From: an uncultured Coriobacteriaceae bacterium
Lineage (GTDB): Bacteria > Actinomycetota > Coriobacteriia > Coriobacteriales > Atopobiaceae
Reading direction: 5' to 3'
NCBI GenBank assembly: GCA_902798915.1
Contig: CADBYM010000033.1
Coordinates: forward strand, 1 to 38,906
DNA: 38,906 nt
Shown: in pieces, positions 23,643-35,560 of the stretch
How the letters are laid out: each line of letters starts with the position of its first letter
Numbering within the stretch: position 1 is the stretch's first letter
Notes under the pieces: model-generated
What the model was told of the DNA's origin: nothing
The model's database searches: none
Seen by the model: the letters and a program-made list of their open reading frames with translations, nothing else
Program-made: the position numbers and the translations under genes

Positions 23643-25004
23643 TTACAGCTCGATGACCAAGCCAGGACGCAAGGACACCACACCATCGAGTTCGGCCATC
23701 AGCACCTCAAGGGCATGCCCTCCCGTGCAATGCCCCACATACAGGCGCTCGATTCCCACCTTGCGCATGCTCCGTGCGACGTTACGCGCCACCTCGTCAC
23801 CGACATTCTTGAGGTGTAAGCCACCGACGAACGCACGCACCCGCCTTTCGGGAAATGCAGCACGCACCTCATCCAAAATGCGCCGCACGCCAACATGAGA
23901 GCAACTGCTCATGACGCAGATCGCGTCATGAGCAAGCTCGAAGACCAAGGTGAGCTCATGCGCGAAGGGGTCAGCAACCATGCCCTCGGACGTACGCAGA
24001 TACATCCCCTTGCTTCCCTCAGCCGACGAGCGAAGCGGCGAGACGGGAACGCCTACGCTGTGCGGCACCACGTGAACGCCCTGCGCGATGGAAGTCACGC
24101 GCGTCGTCGGCGCCCAGCGCAGACGCTCCGAATGCTGCTCGAGCAGTCCCTGTCGAATGCCAATGTAATGCTCCTCCGCCGTGCCGCCTCGCGTTGACCA
24201 GCAGTTTTCTTCGCAAGCGGAACTCAGGCATACAGGCGCCCGATTGTTGCGCGCCAAGAACTCCCCCATCCCGTCCGCATGGTCGTAGTGCGCGTGCGAG
24301 AGCACGGCAAGGTCTACCAAAGCGAGGTCGATTCCAAGCATGGATGCATTCTGCACGAACACGTCCGACTGCCCGAAGTCAAGAAGAACGTTGACCACAG
24401 TCTCTGCCGCCGCATGGTAGCGAACGTGCACAGAAAGACCCCATTCGTGCTCGAGGCCCGGCACACACACGTCATCCGTAAGAATTGTGGCGCGAAGCTG
24501 CGCAGGCGACGACCGCTCGAAAGCAAGCCTTGGCATGTCGTCCTCTTCGACATGGATGATGCCACGCCTGGAAAATCCCAGCTTGTCGAGCAGTCCCTGC
24601 AGCACGTAGTTGTCGGGGTGCGTGTCGATGCGCAGCCGACCGACGCGCGCAAGGGCCCATTCCAAGCAGGCAGCACCCACCCCGTGCGCGACGCCAGCAG
24701 AGGCGATACGATGAACCACCCCATACGGCGCATCGCACTCCCACGCGCCATCCTCAATATGCTCGTAGCACGGGTCAATGTGGTCTCCGTAATCATAGAA
24801 GAAGACGCCCGCCAGTCGTCCATCGTCCGTCTCGCACACATAGCTCTTGCCCGCAGCGATGTCGGAGCAAATCAGCGAGCGCGGCGGCCAGTTCGTAGGC
24901 CCCCACTGCGTGGGGTTGTCGTGCTCGGCCATGAACGTGCGCGCACGAGCGTAGATGCCCATAACCTCGTCGAGCTCGTCTTCGCGCGTGGGGCGAATGT
25001 GCAT
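23643..25004 (-). CDS. GNAT acetyltransferase - metallo-beta-lactamase-fold fusion protein
   Basis: A 453-residue two-domain protein. Residues 1-165 are GNAT-like, starting MHIRPTREDELDEVMGIYAR, with the acetyl-CoA region VAHGVGAACLEWAL near 105-118 and DNYVLQGLLDKLGF near 131-144. Residues about 168-453 form a metallo-beta-lactamase fold: LSHAHYDHADG with HAHYDH at 237-242, SSCSHVG, GGLHL and a final VGHCTG. That domain resembles the MBL proteins annotated as dihydropterin-ribofuranosyl-aminobenzene 5'-phosphate synthase-like. The start at 25004 follows AAGGAGGT at five bases. One uninterrupted frame joins the domains, so it is a true fusion. The substrates are not known. Confidence 0.85.
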   Translation of the reverse strand: MHIRPTREDELDEVMGIYARARTFMAEHDNPTQWGPTNWPPRSLICSDIAAGKSYVCETDDGRLAGVFFYDYGDHIDPCYEHIEDGAWECDAPYGVVHRIASAGVAHGVGAACLEWALARVGRLRIDTHPDNYVLQGLLDKLGFSRRGIIHVEEDDMPRLAFERSSPAQLRATILTDDVCVPGLEHEWGLSVHVRYHAAAETVVNVLLDFGQSDVFVQNASMLGIDLALVDLAVLSHAHYDHADGMGEFLARNNRAPVCLSSACEENCWSTRGGTAEEHYIGIRQGLLEQHSERLRWAPTTRVTSIAQGVHVVPHSVGVPVSPLRSSAEGSKGMYLRTSEGMVADPFAHELTLVFELAHDAICVMSSCSHVGVRRILDEVRAAFPERRVRAFVGGLHLKNVGDEVARNVARSMRKVGIERLYVGHCTGGHALEVLMAELDGVVSLRPGLVIEL

Positions 25005-25078
25005 CGTGGACCTCCTTGGTCGGTTTCGGCACCTTTGGCCGCTTCTCTCAGTACAATCTAGCATGGTCGGCTCAGACA

Positions 25079-25106
25079 CTCTCCGCAGAACAACTCCGAC
25101 GGAGAG
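25079..25106 (+). promoter_or_regulatory. Leader stem-loop ahead of hydF
   Basis: CTCTCCG (25079-25085) and CGGAGAG (25100-25106) form a seven-base stem about 20 bases before the hydF start. It could be an operator dyad or an mRNA hairpin near the ribosome site GAGAGGAG. No known riboswitch shape is seen. Confidence 0.3.
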
Positions 25107-25127
25107 TCAATCGAGAGGAGCATCTCA

Positions 25128-26342
25128 ATGCCAAACCTCAACGCAACGCCTTCCGCCGAGCGCGTCCACATCGGCTTCTTCGGTTGTCGCAACGCAGGCA
25201 AGTCATCCGTCGTCAATGCCGTTACCGGCCAAGACCTTGCCGTCGTCTCGGACGTGGCGGGCACCACCACTGACCCGGTACGGAAGGCCATGGAGCTGCT
25301 CCCACTTGGACCGGTCGTCATCATCGACACACCCGGCTTCGACGACGAGGGCATGCTGGGCGAGAAGCGCGTGCTGCGCACCAAGCAGACCCTCAACCGC
25401 ACCGACATTGCCGTGCTCGTGGTGGACGCCACACGCGGCATGGGCGAGGTGGACCAGCAGCTCGTCGGCCTCTTTGAGGAGAAGCTCCTCCCTTACGTGG
25501 TGGTATACAACAAGTGTGACCTCCTTCAAGAGGCTCCGCCAATCCCCAAGTACGGCCTTCTCGCAAGCGCCCTCACCAACCAGGGAATCCACGAACTCAA
25601 GGAGCGCCTCGGCGCGCTCGCGCCGAAGGACGACCCGGGCCATCGCCTGCTCGGCGACCTCATCCGTCCCGAGGCGGCCGTCATACTTGTGTGCCCCATT
25701 GACGAGTCCGCACCAAAGGGCCGCATGATCTTACCCCAACAAATGGCCATACGCGACGTGCTCGACTCGGGAGCCACCGCCCTCGTATGCCGCGAGACCG
25801 AGCTTGCCACGACGCTCGCGCACCTGCAAGCACCGCCCGCACTCGTGGTCACCGACAGCCAAGCCTTCGGCTACGTCACGCCCATCGTTCCGGACGCCGT
25901 GCCCCTCACATCGTTCTCTATCCTCATGGCGCGCTACAAGGGCTACCTGCAGACGGCCGTCGCCGGCGTCGCCGCCGTCGAGCGCCTGCACGACGGAGAT
26001 ACCGTACTCATGGCGGAGGGCTGCACTCACCACCGCCAGTGCAACGACATCGGCACCGTTAAGATTCCTCGTTGGTTGCGCGCCCACACCGGCTGCGAGT
26101 TGCACATCGAGACTTGCTCTGGCCGGGAGTTCCCCGACGACCTCAGCCCGTATGCGCTCGTCATCCACTGCGGCGCTTGCATGACGAGCGAGCGCGAGGT
26201 GCACTATCGCATGCGCTGCGCCCAAGACCAAGGCATTCCGTTCACAAACTATGGCATCACCATCGCTCAGATGACGGGCACCCTCGAGCGCAGCCTACGG
26301 GTGTTCCCGTCCATCCACAGCACGTTGGTGGGCAACGATTAG
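25128..26342 (+). CDS. hydF: [FeFe]-hydrogenase maturation GTPase HydF
   Basis: HydF is the scaffold GTPase on which the [2Fe] subcluster of the [FeFe]-hydrogenase H-cluster is assembled and handed to HydA. The 404-residue protein has the P-loop GCRNAGKSS at 19-27, DTPG at 67-70 and NKCD at 128-131, followed by a dimerisation domain and the [4Fe-4S] domain with C299, H301 and HCGAC (C348, C351), the CxHx(46-53)HCxxC signature. GAGAGGAGC precedes the ATG. hydE follows after 64 bases in the same direction. Confidence 0.97.
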   Translation: MPNLNATPSAERVHIGFFGCRNAGKSSVVNAVTGQDLAVVSDVAGTTTDPVRKAMELLPLGPVVIIDTPGFDDEGMLGEKRVLRTKQTLNRTDIAVLVVDATRGMGEVDQQLVGLFEEKLLPYVVVYNKCDLLQEAPPIPKYGLLASALTNQGIHELKERLGALAPKDDPGHRLLGDLIRPEAAVILVCPIDESAPKGRMILPQQMAIRDVLDSGATALVCRETELATTLAHLQAPPALVVTDSQAFGYVTPIVPDAVPLTSFSILMARYKGYLQTAVAGVAAVERLHDGDTVLMAEGCTHHRQCNDIGTVKIPRWLRAHTGCELHIETCSGREFPDDLSPYALVIHCGACMTSEREVHYRMRCAQDQGIPFTNYGITIAQMTGTLERSLRVFPSIHSTLVGND

Positions 26343-26406
26343 CCCATCCCCAGGCACCGTCCCACGGGACACACCCAAAGCGGTGAACGAAAGAAGGAGA
26401 CGCACC

Positions 26407-27450
26407 ATGCGCATCGACGACCTTGCCCACAAGCTCGCGCGCGAGCACACACTCAGCGATGACGAGTATCTCGCGCTGCTGCAGAATCGTACTCCTGAGC
26501 TCGCCGACCGCATGGCCGAGCTCGCGCGCGCCGCACGAGAGCCCATCTACGGCACGGCTGTGTACACGCGCGGCCTTATCGAGATAAGCAACATCTGCAA
26601 GAACGACTGCCTCTACTGTGGCATCCGGCGCTCCAACGGCAATGTCGAGCGCTATCGGCTAGAACCCGACGTCATCGTGGCATGTGCACGTCAAGGTTAC
26701 GAGCTCGGCTTCAGGACCATCGTGCTCCAAGGCGGCGAGGATGGCTTCTATACGGACGAGGTGCTCGCCGACATCGTCGAGCGCATCGTTGCGACGTGTC
26801 CGGATACCGCCGTGACCCTCTCGATGGGCGAGCGCAGCCGCACCAGCTACCAGCGGCTCTTCGACGCGGGCGCGACGCGCTATCTCCTGCGCCACGAGAC
26901 GGCCACTCGCGCCCACTACGAGCGGCTCCATCCCGCACAGATGAGCTGGGATAACCGTATGCGGTGCCTGCATGACCTGCGCGGCATCGGCTACCAGGTG
27001 GGCGCGGGCTTCATGGTAGGCGCGCCTTACCAGACGATGGAACATCTCGTCACCGAGATGCGCTTCGTCGAGCAGTTCAAGCCCGACATGTGCGGCATCG
27101 GACCCTTCGTTCCCCATCACGACACGCCCTTCGCGCACGAGCCGGCCGGCACGCTCGAACTCACGCTGTTCCTGCTCAGCATGATTCGTCTCATCCACCC
27201 GCACGTGCTGCTCCCCGCAACCACGGCACTCGGCACCATCGACCCACGCGGTCGCGAGAAGGGCATGCTCGCCGGCGCCAACGTGGTAATGCCAAACCTC
27301 TCACCGGTAGCCGTCCGCAAGAAGTACCAGCTCTACGACAACAAAATCTGCATGGGCGAAGAATCTGCCATATGCCGCGGCTGTCTCGCGCGGCGCATGG
27401 AATCCGTTGGCCACCACCTCGTCGTCGACCGCGGCGACATCAAGCGCTGA
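26407..27450 (+). CDS. hydE: [FeFe]-hydrogenase maturation radical SAM protein HydE
   Basis: HydE is a radical SAM enzyme needed to build the [2Fe] subcluster, including the dithiomethylamine bridge. The 347-residue protein carries the CX3CX2C motif as CKNDCLYC (C64, C68, C71) and the family block VLQGGEDGFYTDE. A second, optional cluster motif is also present near the C-terminus (CMGEESAICRGC). ATG at 26407 is preferred to an upstream GTG at 26383 because AAGGAG lies at 26394-26399. hydG, the third maturase that makes the CO and CN ligands, is not in this window. Confidence 0.96.
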   Translation: MRIDDLAHKLAREHTLSDDEYLALLQNRTPELADRMAELARAAREPIYGTAVYTRGLIEISNICKNDCLYCGIRRSNGNVERYRLEPDVIVACARQGYELGFRTIVLQGGEDGFYTDEVLADIVERIVATCPDTAVTLSMGERSRTSYQRLFDAGATRYLLRHETATRAHYERLHPAQMSWDNRMRCLHDLRGIGYQVGAGFMVGAPYQTMEHLVTEMRFVEQFKPDMCGIGPFVPHHDTPFAHEPAGTLELTLFLLSMIRLIHPHVLLPATTALGTIDPRGREKGMLAGANVVMPNLSPVAVRKKYQLYDNKICMGEESAICRGCLARRMESVGHHLVVDRGDIKR

Positions 27451-27460
27451 CGACCAACGC

Positions 27461-27504
27461 GGGCTGCCCCCAGTGAACCGCTAAGGATTCACTGGGGGCA
27501 GCCC
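27461..27504. terminator. Long stem-loop between hydE and the GH1 gene
   Basis: A perfect 17-base inverted repeat, GGGCTGCCCCCAGTGAA at 27461-27477 with its complement at 27488-27504, encloses a 10-base loop between convergent genes. Neither side has a clear T-tract, so it may act as a bidirectional transcription block or a 3' end stabiliser. Confidence 0.6.
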
Positions 27505-27535
27505 CTGATAACCCATGCGATCGAATGAGAGACGA

Positions 27536-30213
<2,678 letters not shown>

Positions 30214-30219
30214 GTCGCA

Positions 30220-31839
30220 CTAATCCTTTCTTACAGACAAGAACACATAGATGATAAGTCCGAAGCCCATAATACCAAAGAAATATCCGGCGTTAATCAA
30301 CGCCTGCTTGCCTGAGCTCGCACCGGCGGAACACAACAAGCATGCGCCGAGGAAGAGCGCCGCCGCCAGCGTGGCCAAAATCGCATTGCGCACCAGGAAG
30401 GTAATCATCCTCGAGCTCCGAGGATCAATCCCAAAGTCGCCGCCCAACTTGAGCTGGCTCTTCTGGAGCATGTCGAGCGTCTCCACGGCCTTGGTGGGCA
30501 GTCCCGCCAGGTCGTCCATGCCCTGGACGCCCTTCATCACGAACGCCTGAACCATATGCTCGAGGTTCTCGGGGTTGAAGCCAAGGTCGATGTGACGCGT
30601 CATGCAATCCATGATGTTCACGCGCGGACTGAGCGCCTTGACGGTACCCTCGATGGTGAGCAGGCCACGCCCGAGGTTAGTGAGGAAGGGGTCGATGTCG
30701 TAGCCCTCCTCCTCAAGGTTTTTGGTGAGAGTGGAGAGCAAGTCGCCCGTGTCGAAGCTTTCCAGGTCGGAGTCGGCAAACTGCGAGGTCATCTGCTCGC
30801 ACATGTCGAGAAGCGCGCCGTGGTCGATGGGACCGCGCGGATGGGCGATCTGCAACACGCTGCGCTTGAGGGAATAGTTGTCGCGCTTCACGAGCGCCGT
30901 GACGATGTCGAGCAGGATTTGGCGCTGCTTGGAGCTTACGTAGCCCATCATGCCAAAGTCAATCCACTCGATGCCGCCATCTACGAGCAACACGTTGCCG
31001 GCATGCGGGTCGGCGTGGTAGAAGCCGTCCGTAAGAATCTGCTCGACGTAGTTGTCGGCCAGCAGGTTGCCCAGGCGGTCGCGCTCCTCGTCGGAGAGGG
31101 ACTCCACGTACTCAGTGTCGCCCACCTCGGGACCCGCAACGAAGTCTTCGGTGAGGATAGCCTCGTTAGTGTAATCCGTGTAGCACTTGGGCGACGTGAC
31201 GAACTCACGGTCCTCGTTGTTCTGGTAGAAGCGAACGAGGTTGCGCTCCTCGTTGGTGAAGTCGAGCTCAATCTTTGAGGTCTCCTCCAGCTCCTTGACC
31301 ATGGTCATGAGGTCCATGCCGTCTTCTTTGTTGCCAGAGAATCTGTCCATCGTCTCCAGCACCTTCTCGATGAGGGCGAAGTCTTGCGCCACGGTGTCCA
31401 CCACGCCGGGACGACGCACCTTGACGGCCACCACGGTACCATCCTCGAGCACGGCCTTATGCACCTGGCCGATTGAGGCAGCGCCGAGCGGCTCGTCATC
31501 GAAGGACGAGAAGAGCTCCTCGGTGGGCCTCCCCAGGTACTTCTCGATCTGAGCGTGCACCGTTGCGGCATCCATGGGCGACACGCTCGAGCGCAGCGAG
31601 GCGAGCGCGTCGCAATACTCGACGGGCAGCATGTCGGTGTGGGTCGAGGCGATCTGTCCGAGTTTGACGAAGGTGGGGCCAAGGTCTTGAAGGATGTCCA
31701 CCGTCATAGCGGGCGTGAGCCCGTCGCTGTAGTCGTACTTCTTGAGGATGGCAACAATCTCTTTTCCGCGCGCGCTGTAGTCAATCTTGTCCTTGGTCTT
31801 CTTACGCGCGTTCCTGAGCGCTTGGATGAAAGTAGCCAC
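30220..31839 (-). CDS. ABC1/AarF/UbiB-family atypical kinase
   Basis: A 539-residue UbiB-family protein. It shows the KxGQ motif (FVKLGQIASTHTDMLP), the alanine-rich nucleotide loop GAASIGQVH, the AVKVRRP lysine, and the catalytic and metal motifs DPHAGN and DFGMMG. Two C-terminal membrane segments anchor it. In organisms with quinones such proteins support ubiquinone or menaquinone synthesis; the lipid handled here is not known. GTG at 31839 is chosen because AAAGGA precedes it by six bases and conserved sequence begins there; the frame extends to 31875 without a ribosome site. Tight coupling to a lipase suggests lipid metabolism. Confidence 0.88.
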   Translation of the reverse strand: MATFIQALRNARKKTKDKIDYSARGKEIVAILKKYDYSDGLTPAMTVDILQDLGPTFVKLGQIASTHTDMLPVEYCDALASLRSSVSPMDAATVHAQIEKYLGRPTEELFSSFDDEPLGAASIGQVHKAVLEDGTVVAVKVRRPGVVDTVAQDFALIEKVLETMDRFSGNKEDGMDLMTMVKELEETSKIELDFTNEERNLVRFYQNNEDREFVTSPKCYTDYTNEAILTEDFVAGPEVGDTEYVESLSDEERDRLGNLLADNYVEQILTDGFYHADPHAGNVLLVDGGIEWIDFGMMGYVSSKQRQILLDIVTALVKRDNYSLKRSVLQIAHPRGPIDHGALLDMCEQMTSQFADSDLESFDTGDLLSTLTKNLEEEGYDIDPFLTNLGRGLLTIEGTVKALSPRVNIMDCMTRHIDLGFNPENLEHMVQAFVMKGVQGMDDLAGLPTKAVETLDMLQKSQLKLGGDFGIDPRSSRMITFLVRNAILATLAAALFLGACLLCSAGASSGKQALINAGYFFGIMGFGLIIYVFLSVRKD

Positions 31840-32054
31840 GTCATATCCTTTCAGTATACTGAATACTACCAGCAATTATACGTGAGAATTGTACTGCCTG
31901 CTGTCCAACAGATGTCCAACAATGAAACATCTCTATGATATATCTATTCCGATAGCGGGAATGGATACGTACCGACGCGCAACATGATGTATCATCCCTT
32001 TACGTGTGACTTCTCAAACCAAGGACCCGCGCGGTCCGATCGAAAGGAGCAACA

Positions 32055-32753
32055 ATGGAGAACGTCGTAACCGCAATCTTCGATGTCGAGGCTGAGGCCT
32101 ACAAGGCTTTCACTGAGATTCGTAACAAGCCCTTCGGCGAGGACTATGCCGTAGCCGAGGCTTCGCTGCTCAAGCGCGACGGCGATGCCATCGTCGTTGT
32201 CGATGCCTTTGATGCCGCCGCCGTCACCGCCGACGACACCGCAGCCGGCATCGTCATCGGCTCGCTCGTGGGCATCCTGGGTGGCCCGCTCGGCGTCATT
32301 CTCGGTGCAAGCACCGGCGCCCTCATCGGCAGCGCATATGACTCTGCCGACGCAATTGACAGCGTCTCGATGCTCGAGGTCACCGCTGCCAAGCTCTACG
32401 ACGGCGAGGTCGCCATCGTCGCGCTGGTCCAGGAGGAGGAGCCCGCGTTCGACGCCGCCTTCGCTGGCTACGACACCACCATCGTGCGCCACTTCGCCGT
32501 AGACGTCATCAACGAGGTCGACCTTGCTCGCGAGGCGACGGCGGACTTCGAGAACCAGCTCCGTCAGCAGCTCCGCGTCGAGCGCAAGGCCGAGAAGGCC
32601 GAGAAGCGCGAGGAGCGCAAGGCAAAGATTAAGGCGCGCTTCGATGAGCTCAAGGCCAAGCGCGCCGAGCGCAAGGCTGCCTTCGATGAGGGCAAGGAGA
32701 TCGCCAACGCGCAGTTCACCTCCTCCACCAAGGAGATGCTCGGCACCGAGTAA
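32055..32753 (+). CDS. DUF1269-like glycine-rich membrane-associated protein
   Basis: A 232-residue protein. Residues about 60-98 form a glycine-rich hydrophobic stretch (GIVIGSLVGILGGPLG and following), as in DUF1269 proteins, and the surrounding alpha/beta part with an EVTAAKLYDGEVAIVALVQE segment fits them. The C-terminal third (about 160-215) is a highly charged helix rich in Arg, Lys, Glu and Ala, likely a coiled coil, and is longer than in typical DUF1269 members. AAAGGAG precedes the ATG. The function of the family is unknown. It is monocistronic, with its own strong terminator. Confidence 0.75.
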   Translation: MENVVTAIFDVEAEAYKAFTEIRNKPFGEDYAVAEASLLKRDGDAIVVVDAFDAAAVTADDTAAGIVIGSLVGILGGPLGVILGASTGALIGSAYDSADAIDSVSMLEVTAAKLYDGEVAIVALVQEEEPAFDAAFAGYDTTIVRHFAVDVINEVDLAREATADFENQLRQQLRVERKAEKAEKREERKAKIKARFDELKAKRAERKAAFDEGKEIANAQFTSSTKEMLGTE

Positions 32754-32776
32754 CAACTCGCTACGCTAGATTGCGC

Positions 32777-32812
32777 GGGGCGTCAGGGAAAATCCCTGAC
32801 GCCCCGTTCTTT
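32777..32812 (+). terminator. Strong Rho-independent terminator
   Basis: A perfect 13-base stem, GGGGCGTCAGGGA with its complement, closes an AAA loop and is followed by GTTCTTTG. It ends the DUF1269-like gene. Confidence 0.85.
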
Positions 32813-32880
32813 GTGGCGTCCATTAGGCGGTGGCCCCCTGGACCCGCGAGGCCACCGGAGAGTGTCCTCTTATGGGCCTC

Positions 32881-33987
32881 TTATCCACGCACGTACAGCC
32901 GCACGAGACCCGGCTCCACTCGCTCCCATCGGTCGCAGAGATTCTCTATGATGGATTGCGAGAGGACGTCTCGCTCGCCATCCATCAGACTGCCACTCTC
33001 GAGCAGTGGTCCGCGACAGTCGATGGTAAGTATTGTGTCTACACCGCCCTCGCCAGCCGAAAGCATCACGTGAATGTTGGGGTCGGTGACGTTGCGCTGG
33101 CGCGCAATAGTAAGCAGCTGGTTCCCCACAGTTTCTTCCACCATCAACTGGCACACGTTTGTGGCATGCCTCCCCATGAATTGGCGCTGGCAATACACAA
33201 CAAGTGACGCCTCCATAGCATGGAAGTCAGGACTCAGCGTGTTGACGTCCCACTTCCAGCTTCTCACGCGGAAGATGAAGTCGTGCGTTTCTTGCCGCAG
33301 CGGGTGCTCGAAGATCTGCTCGGGCGGTCCCGCTTCCCAGAGCTCGCCGCGGTCCATGTAGAACACGCGCGAACTCGCATCACGAGCAAAGCGCATCTCG
33401 TGCGTAACTACCAACATGGTGAGACCGCGCTCGGCAAGGCCCGTGATGACGGAAAGCACCTCACTTACCATCTGTGGGTCGAGCGCCGACGTGGGCTCGT
33501 CAAAGAGCAATATCTTTGGATCCATGGCGAGACCGCGCGCGATGGCCACGCGCTGACGCTGGCCTCCAGAAAGCTCATGCGGCCAACTGAGGGCCTTGTC
33601 GCGCAGGCCTACCGTCTCGAGCAGATTCAGCGCCCGATCGTACGCCTCCTGCTTGGAGAGACCAAGCAGGTCCATGGGCGCCATCATGAGGTTCTCGACC
33701 ACGAGCTTGTGGCCAAAGAGCGCGTAGTTCTGGAAAACCATTCCCATCTTGCGTCGCATGGCGGGCAGGTCGGTGGCGGGGTCGCACATGTCTACCCCGT
33801 CCACGATGATCGATCCCGAGGTCGGCGTCTCCAGACGATTGAGACAGCGGATGAAGGTTGACTTGCCCGTGCCCGAGGGTCCGATGATGGAGATGACCTC
33901 GCCCTCATCCACCGTCGCGTTGACGTCCTTGAGCGGCGTTATGTTTGGATACTCCTTGCGCAGGTGGCTCACTTCGATGAGACTCAT
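32881..33987 (-). CDS. Polar amino-acid ABC transporter ATP-binding subunit with extra C-terminal domain
   Basis: Residues 1-240 form a GlnQ/HisP-type ATPase: Walker A GPSGTGKS at 36-43, Q87, signature LSGGQ at 139-143, Walker B LLFDEP at 160-165, and switch H196. It powers uptake with the permease encoded upstream. Residues about 243-368 are an extra domain not usual in this family. Its blocks include YCQRQFMGRHATNVCQLMVEE and AGEGGVDTILTIDCRGP; the second Glu-Asn-rich part faintly recalls the N-box and G-box of GHKL ATPases, but I do not recognise it firmly. The ATG overlaps the permease stop as ATGA. Confidence 0.9.
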   Translation of the reverse strand: MSLIEVSHLRKEYPNITPLKDVNATVDEGEVISIIGPSGTGKSTFIRCLNRLETPTSGSIIVDGVDMCDPATDLPAMRRKMGMVFQNYALFGHKLVVENLMMAPMDLLGLSKQEAYDRALNLLETVGLRDKALSWPHELSGGQRQRVAIARGLAMDPKILLFDEPTSALDPQMVSEVLSVITGLAERGLTMLVVTHEMRFARDASSRVFYMDRGELWEAGPPEQIFEHPLRQETHDFIFRVRSWKWDVNTLSPDFHAMEASLVVYCQRQFMGRHATNVCQLMVEETVGNQLLTIARQRNVTDPNIHVMLSAGEGGVDTILTIDCRGPLLESGSLMDGERDVLSQSIIENLCDRWERVEPGLVRLYVRG

Positions 33988-35546
33988 AGCTGTACCCCCT
34001 CAATCTCGCGCGGTCGGTTCTCCACGTCAAAGCGCGCCGCAAGCTTCCCCAACATCCACGCGAGCAGGCGACAGAACAGGAAATAGATAATGGCCGTGGA
34101 TATAAGCGGGAAGAATGCGTCCATGGTGCGGGCACGTATGAGGTCGCTCGCACGCGTGAGGTCCTGCACGGATATGTATCCCACGATAGCGGTATCCTTA
34201 ACGAGGCTCACGAACTGACCCATGAGCTGCGGCGTAAATCGTTGCATGGCCTGCGGGAAGATGATCTTCCTGAATACCTCCTTACGCGTGTAGCCCAACG
34301 CGAGGCCCGTCTCTTCTTGAATGATGTCGATACCGTCCACGGCCGTCCACATGGTGGAGCCGGAGGTCGAGCCAAAGGAAAGCGTGAAAGCGAGAATGGC
34401 CACCAGCGTACCAGGCACACTGATGGAGCCGAACACCACGTAATAGAGAACCATGAGCACCACCACGAGTGGTACGCCACCCATGATCGCCTGGTACCCG
34501 TCAACGAGCTTGCCTATCCAACGCATGCCGCTCCGACGGGCGAGCACCGTGCCGAAGCCGAGCAGGGTGCCGAGCGCGCCGGCGCATACACTGATGAGGA
34601 CGGTGGTGCCAAGACCCGAAAGAATCAGCTTCCAGCGATCCTCCTCGATGAACGTCTTGCTGAAGGACTCGGCCATGCCAGCCCAGAAGTCGCCACCTGC
34701 AGCCGCGCCGCCCTTCGTCATGACGATGACCGAGATGGTGGTGGGCATGACCGTATCGCTGAAGTCACATACGGATGCGCGCTCGGGAGTCTGCGTAAGG
34801 GTGCCGCCGAAGTCTGCCTTTCCACTGTCCACTTCGGCAAAAATGGAATCCATGGGTGCGGTGGACACCTTGAGGTGGTATCCCAGCTCACGAGCGATGA
34901 GCAGTGCCAGCTCCACATCGTAGCCTTTGGCCTTGCCGCCTTCGCCGACGTAGCTGAAAGGCTCGATGACGCCCGACGTAACGAACTTGAGCGTGCCGTT
35001 GGGGGCGTCCCAGTCCTGCGCGGGCAGGGTCTTACCCGACTCATCGGCTGCCACCCACTTCTCCTCAAGCGCTGCCAGCGTACCGTTCTCCCCAAAGCGC
35101 TCGATGAGCTCGTTGAACTTCTCAGTGAGCGACGATCCCTTTTGGAAGAAGAACCCCTCCGAGACGTCGGCAACGGGTTCGGGCAGCAGCGTCACCGTAC
35201 CGGGACGACGATTCACGGCGAGCTGGCAGCAATACGAAAGCTGCACCGCCGCATCCGCCTTGCTCGCCTCCACAGCCGCCACGCATTCCGCAAGCGAAGG
35301 ATAGAAGTCCTTTTTCGTACCCTCGATGCGCTCTTCGATGCGCTGGTCATACACGCTGCCGTTCACGTAGGCAAAGCGCTTGCCGGAGAGCTCGTCGAGC
35401 GTTTGGTACAGGGGCTCGGAGGTTTCGGATTCGCTCTCCGATGCTTGCACGGATGCCGGAACCACAGCAAGCACACCGAACATCACGCATGCAAACAGCA
35501 CGACCGCAAACGCCACTATCGCACGTCGACACCTTCGTCTTCTCAT
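33984..35546 (-). CDS. ABC transporter substrate-binding/permease fusion (polar amino-acid family)
   Basis: A 520-residue fusion. A signal or membrane segment at about 9-30 is followed by SBP-family-3-like sequence and then a HisM-type permease at about 305-505 with the coupling-helix region ALGYTRKEVFRKIIFPQAM. The binding part is oddly ordered: residues about 50-165 match the second lobe of such proteins (LDELSGKRFAYVNGS to LAALEEKWV), and 184-277 match the first lobe (LKFVTSGVIEPFSYV to FSDTVMPTTISVIVM). GAGAGGGG lies before the ATG. It should import a polar amino acid; which one cannot be told. Confidence 0.9.
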   Translation of the reverse strand: MRRRRCRRAIVAFAVVLFACVMFGVLAVVPASVQASESESETSEPLYQTLDELSGKRFAYVNGSVYDQRIEERIEGTKKDFYPSLAECVAAVEASKADAAVQLSYCCQLAVNRRPGTVTLLPEPVADVSEGFFFQKGSSLTEKFNELIERFGENGTLAALEEKWVAADESGKTLPAQDWDAPNGTLKFVTSGVIEPFSYVGEGGKAKGYDVELALLIARELGYHLKVSTAPMDSIFAEVDSGKADFGGTLTQTPERASVCDFSDTVMPTTISVIVMTKGGAAAGGDFWAGMAESFSKTFIEEDRWKLILSGLGTTVLISVCAGALGTLLGFGTVLARRSGMRWIGKLVDGYQAIMGGVPLVVVLMVLYYVVFGSISVPGTLVAILAFTLSFGSTSGSTMWTAVDGIDIIQEETGLALGYTRKEVFRKIIFPQAMQRFTPQLMGQFVSLVKDTAIVGYISVQDLTRASDLIRARTMDAFFPLISTAIIYFLFCRLLAWMLGKLAARFDVENRPREIEGVQL

Positions 35547-35560
35547 GGGCAGCCCCTCTC

